From positions 124,001-188,000 of the forward strand of contig JAEWKA010000001.1 of assembly GCA_023386265.1 (NCBI GenBank): 64,000 nt of DNA, written 5' to 3'. Below the pieces are notes generated by a model. That model searched no databases, was not told the origin of the DNA, and worked only from the letters and a program-made list of their open reading frames with translations. Positions 59,150 through 64,000 of the stretch are shown here, piece after piece. The DNA comes from Bacillota bacterium (GTDB lineage: Bacteria; Bacillota; Clostridia; Oscillospirales; Oscillospiraceae). A program made the translations under genes and the position numbers. The stretch's first letter is position 1; each line of letters starts with the position of its first letter.

Positions 59150-59767
59150 TCAGCTTAAGCTGTCGAGTACTTGGGCGTAGACTTTGTCCGAAAGCGGGCA
59201 GTATTTTTCAAGAAGAGTGTCGGTTTCGGCCCTAAGAGCGTCCGCATATACACGGTCTTTCATAAGACGGACATTAATCAAAATGCTGAGGCTTGCTCCC
59301 ATAAGCGCGGTTTTACAGCACAGAACGCCGACTCCGACGTCCGAAATCATGAGTGTGCTGCCTTTAACAGCAAGCTCCGAGTGCAACTCGATGACTTCTG
59401 CCGCTGCTTTCATTATCGCAAGCGGCGCAGTGCAGGCAAGTTTGAGCGCGTCTTCCATAACAGAATCCCGATTCGGGTCGTCCTTCGGAAGGCTGTAGGC
59501 TTTCGACAGCGGCTCAAAGCATTTTGCATCCTCGTCAATGAGGGGCAGAAGAGCCTGACGCAGCTCCGCGGCTTTTATGATGATACGCTGTATGTCCGAC
59601 TCAAACTCGGCATATTTTTTCTTTCCGGTCGTGAGGTTAGAGACCATTGAGGCAAGCGCGGCACCGAGTGCGCCAATAAGAGCGGAAGCTCCGCCTCCGC
59701 CGGGAACGGGCTCGCTGGAGGCAAGGACTTCGGAGAATGAACTTGTGGACATTTCAGCAAAAGACAT
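59150..59767 (-). CDS. fchA: Cyclodeaminase/methenyl-THF cyclohydrolase family protein (FchA)
   Basis: 205 residues, all-helical. The start SEVLASSEPVPGGGGASALIGALGAALASMVSNLT, given here in short as PVPGGGGASALIGALGAALA, and AVKGSTLMISDVGVGVLC mark the formiminotransferase-cyclodeaminase C-domain family. Stand-alone members act as methenyl-THF cyclohydrolase or formimidoyl-THF cyclodeaminase. Because the adjacent FolD lacks cyclohydrolase residues, the cyclohydrolase role fits well. CGGAGG precedes ATG 59767. Confidence 0.93.
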   Translation of the reverse strand: MSFAEMSTSSFSEVLASSEPVPGGGGASALIGALGAALASMVSNLTTGKKKYAEFESDIQRIIIKAAELRQALLPLIDEDAKCFEPLSKAYSLPKDDPNRDSVMEDALKLACTAPLAIMKAAAEVIELHSELAVKGSTLMISDVGVGVLCCKTALMGASLSILINVRLMKDRVYADALRAETDTLLEKYCPLSDKVYAQVLDSLS

Positions 59768-59802
59768 GGCAACCTCCGAATTGTAATATATTGAAGTAGC
59801 AG

Positions 59803-59827
59803 GACACTCATATATGTTATGTGTCCA
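59803..59827. promoter_or_regulatory. Inverted repeat upstream of fchA
   Basis: GGACAC-13-GTGTCC between fchA and cbiO. It may be an operator; no regulator is nearby. Confidence 0.3.
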
Positions 59828-59860
59828 ACATGATTATAAACGGCTCTGAGCTTTTTTGAT

Positions 59861-60643
59861 TCACAGATGAATGTGCGTATGCGGAACGCTGGGCTTATAT
59901 GAGACGCCTGTTTCGCCCTGAAGACAGAAAGGCAACTCGAGCCCGTTAGCCTCTAGAAGCTCTCTGTTTGTCAGTATATCACGTGTTTCGCCGTCTGCGA
60001 TTATCTTTCCCTCGGACATCAGAATAACTCGGTTGCAGGTTTCCAGCACCATGTCCAAATCGTGTGAGGCAATTATCTTGATGTGGTCGAGGTTATTGAG
60101 AATGTTTATTAACCTGCGCCTGTTCCGCGGGTCGAGCGCTATTGTCGGCTCGTCCATAAGGATCACGTCCGGTGTCATTGCAAGTATAGTCGCGATAGCT
60201 GCGAGTTTTTTTTCGCCTCCCGACATTTTATAGGGCTGCTTGTTTTTAAGGTAATCGATATCGATAAGGTCAAGCGCGTGACGCACCCTCTCCTCGACCT
60301 GGTCGGAATCCAGACCGTAGTTTCTCGGCGCAAAGGCAATGTCCTCATAAACTGTGGGCATGAAGAGCTGGTTTTCAGAATCCTGAAACACATATCCAAT
60401 CTTTTCACGCACACGAGGAAGGGTTTTCTTCGTGACCTTGATCTCACCGATGCTTACTTCACCCGTAAATTCCATTTCGAGCCCGACAAGTATGCGCAGA
60501 AGAGTGGATTTACCCACGCCGTTAGCTCCGATGAGACCGATCGCGTCATCGTGACCGGCCGTAAAGCTTATTTCATGGAGTATTTTTGAACTTTTATCGT
60601 AAGAGAAGGAGACGTTGCTGCAAATGATGTGATGATGGCTCAT
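59861..60643 (-). CDS. cbiO: Cobalt/nickel ECF transporter ATPase
   Basis: 260 residues. Walker A GANGVGKSTLLRI, Q-loop YVFQDSENQLFMPTVYED, signature KMSGGEKKLAAIATILA, Walker B DVILMDEPTIALDPRN, switch His in IIASHDLDMV. Near the C-terminus is HTHIHL, His-rich as in metal transporters. Third gene of cbiMN-Q-O. Ni2+ or Co2+ cannot be separated by eye. Confidence 0.94.
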   Translation of the reverse strand: MSHHHIICSNVSFSYDKSSKILHEISFTAGHDDAIGLIGANGVGKSTLLRILVGLEMEFTGEVSIGEIKVTKKTLPRVREKIGYVFQDSENQLFMPTVYEDIAFAPRNYGLDSDQVEERVRHALDLIDIDYLKNKQPYKMSGGEKKLAAIATILAMTPDVILMDEPTIALDPRNRRRLINILNNLDHIKIIASHDLDMVLETCNRVILMSEGKIIADGETRDILTNRELLEANGLELPFCLQGETGVSYKPSVPHTHIHL

Positions 60644-60659
60644 AGTTTAGCTCCTTTTT

Positions 60660-61463
60660 TTATCGGACGAACAGACTGCCTATCAAAGCTGTCAGGCTCG
60701 TATAGCGGAGAACGACGAATACGGCCCCCCAGGCAAAGAGATAGACGAAATCCTGCCGGCGGGCTTTCGGAAGCTGGCTGTGCCTAAAATTCCCGTTGTA
60801 GCCGCGAAGTACCATTGCATCGTAAAGACCGGTCGCGCGGTCGATGCTGCGGAAAAGAAGCTGGCCTATCAGTGAGCCCCAGACCTTATAGTGGATGCCC
60901 TTCTGTGAAGGGGCACGGAGTGAATATGCCTCAAATATGTGGTTGGCTTCGCTCAGAAGGACGGTTATATAGCGATATGTGAGAAGTATCTGAGTGACCA
61001 GTATCTCCGGAACGTGCAGAAGATTGAGCGCATAGCAGATAGCCTCAATTCTTGTCGTTGAAATCAGAAGATAGCCGCCGAGAACCGTAAGCATTCCTTT
61101 GATTATCAGAGTAAGTCCTGACACCATACCCTCCGTGATTGTGATTCCATAAAGCAGAAATAGCGGCTCACGGTTAAAAAACGGATTTAGAATACCCATC
61201 AATATTACGAAGGGCAGAATCACTCTCAGTTTTTTTATGCTGTGTCCGAATGATATGCCGGAAAGCGAAAAAAGCGCAACGGGATAGACCACCATAGTGA
61301 TCAATCCCGTTACGTCATATTTATTAAATGAAACTGTGAACCAGATGTAGGCAACTGTTACTATAAGCTTAACAAGCGGATGGACGCGGTGAATGGGGGA
61401 GTCGATACCCGCAATTGTGTCCATATAATGGACTTCATATATTGCGTCCGAAAGTTTACCCAT
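60660..61463 (-). CDS. cbiQ: Cobalt/nickel ECF transporter T component
   Basis: 267 residues with about five membrane helices. VHPLVKLIVTVAYIWFTVSF at the N-terminal side, and the coupling motifs FEAYSLRAPSQKGIHYK and LYDAMVLRGYNGNFRH. It abuts cbiMN (start at 61463, just beside the stop) with GTGGAG SD, indicating coupling. Confidence 0.94.
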   Translation of the reverse strand: MGKLSDAIYEVHYMDTIAGIDSPIHRVHPLVKLIVTVAYIWFTVSFNKYDVTGLITMVVYPVALFSLSGISFGHSIKKLRVILPFVILMGILNPFFNREPLFLLYGITITEGMVSGLTLIIKGMLTVLGGYLLISTTRIEAICYALNLLHVPEILVTQILLTYRYITVLLSEANHIFEAYSLRAPSQKGIHYKVWGSLIGQLLFRSIDRATGLYDAMVLRGYNGNFRHSQLPKARRQDFVYLFAWGAVFVVLRYTSLTALIGSLFVR

Positions 61464-62462
61464 TTAAGATTTCTCCACATCTGCTTTCTTTTTCTTCTTG
61501 AAAACACCAAATATTACGGCCAGAAGGATACAAAGGCCGGCAACCAAACCGGAACCGACTATGCCGGAGAAGCTGGTTCCCGCAACGTTATCATTTCCAA
61601 ACGAATAGTCGGGAAGGACGGCGGTTTTTTCCTGAACGTCCGCAAGAGCGGCATGTACGCTGACGTCTGTCTCCAACTCGTCTTTTCCTGTTACCTGACC
61701 GATGGACCACTCAAGTCCGTCGGGATTGCTTGAAGCTACCAAGGAAAGGGCTCCGCCGACCAGAATAACGACGATACCCATTATAACAAGAACTTTTTTA
61801 AGAGAGAATTTGTTTTCCTTTGCTTCGGCATTCAGCAGCTCAGGTCTAGCCTCAAATACGAATATAAGTACAGCCGCAGTAATGAGGCCTTCGACAGTTC
61901 CGATAGCCAGATGTATCGGCTGCATAGCTGCGACGAAAACGCTGAAAGGAAGCTCGGAAATTCCGGAGATAGTGGTTTGGAGCACAACGCTGAAAGCGCC
62001 GAGCTGCAGACTTAGGACACAGCCCAAAACGGAAGCGAGAACTATCTTCCCTCTTGACATCCCATTTTTCATGATGGGCTTATAGAGACAGAAATATCCG
62101 AAGAAACAGGCGTAAAAAGCCATATTCCATATGTTGCACCCAAGTGCAAGAATTCCCCCGTCGGCGAAGAGCAGACACTGAATCAGAAGTATCGCGATCA
62201 TTGACAAGAACGCGGCATACGGACCGAGAATTGCCGCTAAAAGAATGCCTCCGCAGATATGACCGCTTGAGCCCGTTCCGGGAATAGAAAAATTGATCAT
62301 CTGAGCCGCAAATACGAATGCGCCCATTACGCCCATGACAGGAACCTTTTTTGGACTAAAATCTTCCTTGACTTTTTTGATCGAGTAGATTGCCGAAGCA
62401 GCGCTTGCTACATACATTGCTCCGCCGACTGCGGGCGAGAGCAGAGCATCAGCCATATGCAT
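61464..62462 (-). CDS. cbiM: CbiM-CbiN fusion, cobalt/nickel ECF transporter S component
   Basis: 332 residues. The N-terminus MHMADALLSPAVGGAMYV carries the metal-binding His2; the first 225 residues are CbiM with six or seven helices (GTGSSGHICGGILLAAILGP). The C-terminal 110 residues are CbiN-like (PDGLEWSIGQVTGK, then a second helix near 300). Fusion of M and N is known for CbiM/NikM families. GGGGGGAAATTAA precedes ATG 62462. Confidence 0.94.
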   Translation of the reverse strand: MHMADALLSPAVGGAMYVASAASAIYSIKKVKEDFSPKKVPVMGVMGAFVFAAQMINFSIPGTGSSGHICGGILLAAILGPYAAFLSMIAILLIQCLLFADGGILALGCNIWNMAFYACFFGYFCLYKPIMKNGMSRGKIVLASVLGCVLSLQLGAFSVVLQTTISGISELPFSVFVAAMQPIHLAIGTVEGLITAAVLIFVFEARPELLNAEAKENKFSLKKVLVIMGIVVILVGGALSLVASSNPDGLEWSIGQVTGKDELETDVSVHAALADVQEKTAVLPDYSFGNDNVAGTSFSGIVGSGLVAGLCILLAVIFGVFKKKKKADVEKS

Positions 62463-62527
62463 TTAATTTCCCCCCAAATATGCTGTGTTTCAGAGCTGAA
62501 CTTTGACATTTTTCAGCCGCAATTAAA

Positions 62528-62555
62528 AATATAGCATATTTTACGACTTGCACAA
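62528..62555 (-). promoter_or_regulatory. Possible promoter of the cbi operon
   Basis: On the minus strand TTGTGC (62550-62555), 16 bases, TATATT (62528-62533), with a run of nine C just upstream. Confidence 0.5.
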
Positions 62556-62559
62556 GCCA

Positions 62560-62568
62560 GGGGGGGGG
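62560..62568. repeat. Nine-base G homopolymer upstream of the cbi promoter
   Basis: An uninterrupted run of nine G on the plus strand, a few bases beyond the -35 candidate. Runs of this kind can slip, but this may also be an assembly-sensitive site. Confidence 0.6.
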
Positions 62569-62850
62569 TTAAGCCTTGCGGATATCGGCATTATGATATC
62601 AAAAAAAGCGAAAAAGGTAAAGGATTAATTTATATTGTAGCGAAGACGATATTGTTGCTTTGAGAATGCAGTTCGCTAATTCCAAAAAATGTTTTTTTAT
62701 AATTGTACCAATACTGTTTCTTAATTGAACAACCATCTTGTGAATAGTGTATCATTATGTGACAAAATAGCTTCAAAATGAAGAGCTTGTGCAAGATTAC
62801 CCTGAATCTGGATTTATTTTGTGCTTTTGCACAATTGACACTTAATGGCT

Positions 62851-62954
62851 GCCGTGATAACCTCTCTATAGGTCGAGAAGCATTCTTGGCCACGGCTGGT
62901 CACAAAACTGTCCGGCGGTCTGCGAAACCGTTTTGACTGCATTTTGGGTGATCC
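62851..62954 (+). ncRNA. Candidate structured 5' leader, class unknown
   Basis: GCCGTG (62851-62856) pairs with CACGGC (62891-62896), enclosing two hairpins: ACCT/AGGT (62860-62863, 62870-62873) and AGAA/TTCT (62876-62879, 62883-62886). Next to it GGTCAC-AAAA (62898-62907) pairs with TTTT-GG-GTGATCC (62942-62954, small bulges) around CGGT/ACCG (62916-62919, 62927-62930). It lies 73 bases before the small-protein gene at 63027. I do not recognise a known riboswitch. TTGACA at 62835 has no good -10, so the promoter is unclear. Confidence 0.45.
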
Positions 62955-63026
62955 TGACGGCACTTTTATTGCAGTATACATACGGCAGAGGGACATATTT
63001 TTTAAATTAAAATGGAGGTCATTATT

Positions 63027-63245
63027 ATGGCATACAGCATGGATACAATCGTAGGCGATATCCTCAACAACCCCGAAGCATGTGCAGTTATGGATGAAAT
63101 CATCCCCGGCACCACCAAGAACCCCATGATGAAGATGGCAAAGGGCTTCACACTTGGCAAGATCGCTAAGACCCCCGCTGCTAAGATCCCCGAAGCAAAG
63201 ATCGTTGAGTTCATCGATGCTTGCAACGCAAAGGGCATTGGCTAA
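63027..63245 (+). CDS. Small helical protein with high-expression codon bias
   Basis: 72 residues: MAYSMDTIVGDILNN at the start, then MDEIIPGTTKNPMMKMAKGF and EAKIVEFIDACNAKG. I recall this module appended to the C-terminus of various clostridial enzymes, but it has no clear name or function. GGAGG (63014-63018) sets ATG 63027. Codons are strongly biased (nearly all Lys AAG, Ile mostly ATC, Asn AAC, Gly GGC), unlike neighbours, which suggests very high expression. It is monocistronic with a long leader and a strong terminator. Confidence 0.8.
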   Translation: MAYSMDTIVGDILNNPEACAVMDEIIPGTTKNPMMKMAKGFTLGKIAKTPAAKIPEAKIVEFIDACNAKGIG

Positions 63246-63329
63246 GCAATAATTACGTACTGAGTTTTCCTGTTGATGAGTCTCACCGTCAGGAGAAATA
63301 GTCAACATCAAGGAGAGCTTGATTTCGTT

Positions 63330-63370
63330 TTTTTGGCAGCACGTCGGTATTCCGACGTGCTGTTTTTTGT
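63330..63370 (+). terminator. Terminator of the small-protein gene
   Basis: A perfect 11-bp stem CAGCACGTCGG/CCGACGTGCTG (63337-63347, 63352-63362) with loop TATT, then TTTTTTGT. Confidence 0.93.
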
Positions 63371-63485
63371 ATTTGTTTTGAATAAATAAGGGCGCCTCTA
63401 TGCAAAAATAGATTTATGTCATAATAACGAGTTGGACTTGATATGCATTGATATAAATTGTTTTTCTTATAAGGGAGGAATCGTT

Positions 63486-64000
63486 TTGAAGCTGAAAAAT
63501 GCGCAAATTGTAGGTTTTATTATTACCGTTGTTATCGGGACCGTGCTCCACTTCACTTATGAATGGTCGGGCGAAAACGCGTTTGTCGGAGCATTCAGCG
63601 CTGTCAATGAAAGCGTTTGGGAGCACTTAAAGCTGCTTTCCGTGCCGATGCTCCTATTTGGCGTGGCCGAATACTTTGTTTATGGCAGCAAGAAGGACAA
63701 CTTTGTTCCTGTACGCCTTCTCTCGATTCTGCTCGGAATGGCACTTACAGTCACGGTTTTCTATACCTATTCGGGGATAATAGGCGAGCATATCCCAATT
63801 GTTGATATAATACTTTTCGTTGTTGCGGCATTCGTTTCCTACCGCTACAGCTATAAAATGCTGCAAACTGACAGATATAGCTCTAAGTTATCGCGGGGGC
63901 TAGCTGTCTTCGGTGTAATTATTTTAGTCGCTTGTATCATTATTTTTACCTTTGTGCCTCCGCACATAGGCTTGTTTCAAGACTCGAATTCCGGAGCTTT
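63486..64000 (+). CDS. DUF6512 family membrane protein (partial, runs off right edge)
   Basis: 171 residues visible. Membrane helices at about 6-22, 50-65, 75-95, 100-118 and 135-155. The stretches GTVLHFTYEWSG and AFSAVNESVWEHLKLL are what I know from DUF6512 proteins, whose role is not known; conserved His, Glu and Trp in this loop suggest a polar or metal site. TTG 63486 follows GGGAGGA. No stop occurs before the end of the window. Confidence 0.85.
   Translation, partial: MKLKNAQIVGFIITVVIGTVLHFTYEWSGENAFVGAFSAVNESVWEHLKLLSVPMLLFGVAEYFVYGSKKDNFVPVRLLSILLGMALTVTVFYTYSGIIGEHIPIVDIILFVVAAFVSYRYSYKMLQTDRYSSKLSRGLAVFGVIILVACIIIFTFVPPHIGLFQDSNSGA

Noticed and set aside
62835..62863. Promoter TTGACA-17-TAACCT for the small gene
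   Set aside because: The -10 is poor, and the transcript would begin inside a well-formed stem; left undecided.
62814..63311. Minus-strand frame of 165 codons
   Set aside because: It is antisense to the strongly supported 72-residue gene and its leader; no SD and an implausible composition.
1..64000. CRISPR arrays, insertion sequences, prophage or rRNA
   Set aside because: No regularly spaced repeats, transposase or integrase motifs, phage structural genes, or rRNA stretches were seen on either strand.

Overview
The window reads as a chromosomal segment of an endospore-forming, Gram-positive anaerobe of the class Clostridia. An Oscillospirales-like relative is my best guess, but that is inference. 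The support is: sporulation genes (spoIIR and a CotF-type coat pair), lipoproteins with lipoboxes and no outer-membrane genes, a rotary V-type ATPase operon, a separate FolD/FchA pair for one-carbon folate chemistry, ECF transporters, T-box and Mn-type riboswitch control, IreB, and Shine-Dalgarno starts with frequent TTG/GTG. Base composition looks mid-40s to about 50% GC by eye. The patch at about 0.6-3.1 kb is clearly more AT-rich. I see no rRNA, insertion sequence, prophage, CRISPR array or replication origin.

Layout. 0-3.1 kb: an HMA/SafE-type metal protein cut by the left edge, then an AT-rich accessory patch with an orphan prepilin carrying an Ig-like domain, an unknown 84-residue protein and a DUF421 membrane protein. 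3.1-7.5 kb (minus): tRNA-Gln, ireB and pheST behind a T-box leader. 7.5-11.9 kb (plus): nnrED, a lipoprotein, alr, a MazF-type toxin without a visible antitoxin, and a conserved secreted or anchored unknown. 11.9-13.4 kb (minus): spore coat pair and an unknown protein. 13.5-22.5 kb (plus): pyrimidine-nucleoside phosphorylase and a compact histidine operon (hisZGDCBHAFIE) from one strong promoter. 22.5-24.4 kb (minus): two GNAT acetyltransferases, an isochorismatase-like hydrolase and tRNA-Gly. 24.4-31.5 kb: MscS channel, a two-component system, an amino-acid ABC transporter, and a second binding protein whose domain order looks circularly permuted. 31.5-40.2 kb (minus): one long operon, methyltransferase-ecfA1-ecfA2-ecfT-truA-DUF5711-cvpA-clpE. 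40.6-42.1 kb: SGNH hydrolase and DUF4358 lipoprotein. 42.1-49.3 kb (minus): an SPFH/ribbon-helix-helix pair, a P-type ATPase under a yybP-ykoY-like riboswitch, then apgM-ispE-spoIIR. 49.5-58.3 kb (plus): nine-gene V-ATPase operon. 58.3-62.5 kb (minus): fchA-folD and a cobalt/nickel ECF transporter cbiMN-Q-O. 62.6-64 kb: a long, foldable leader before a 72-residue protein with strongly biased codons, then a DUF6512 membrane protein cut by the right edge.

The most unusual points are the circularly permuted binding protein (30674-31477), a FolD that has lost two cyclohydrolase residues beside FchA, a structured leader of unknown class at 62851-62954, a mazF-like toxin whose ribosome-binding site can be paired away by its own leader, and an SPFH/RHH pair whose promoter -10 is covered by an inverted repeat.
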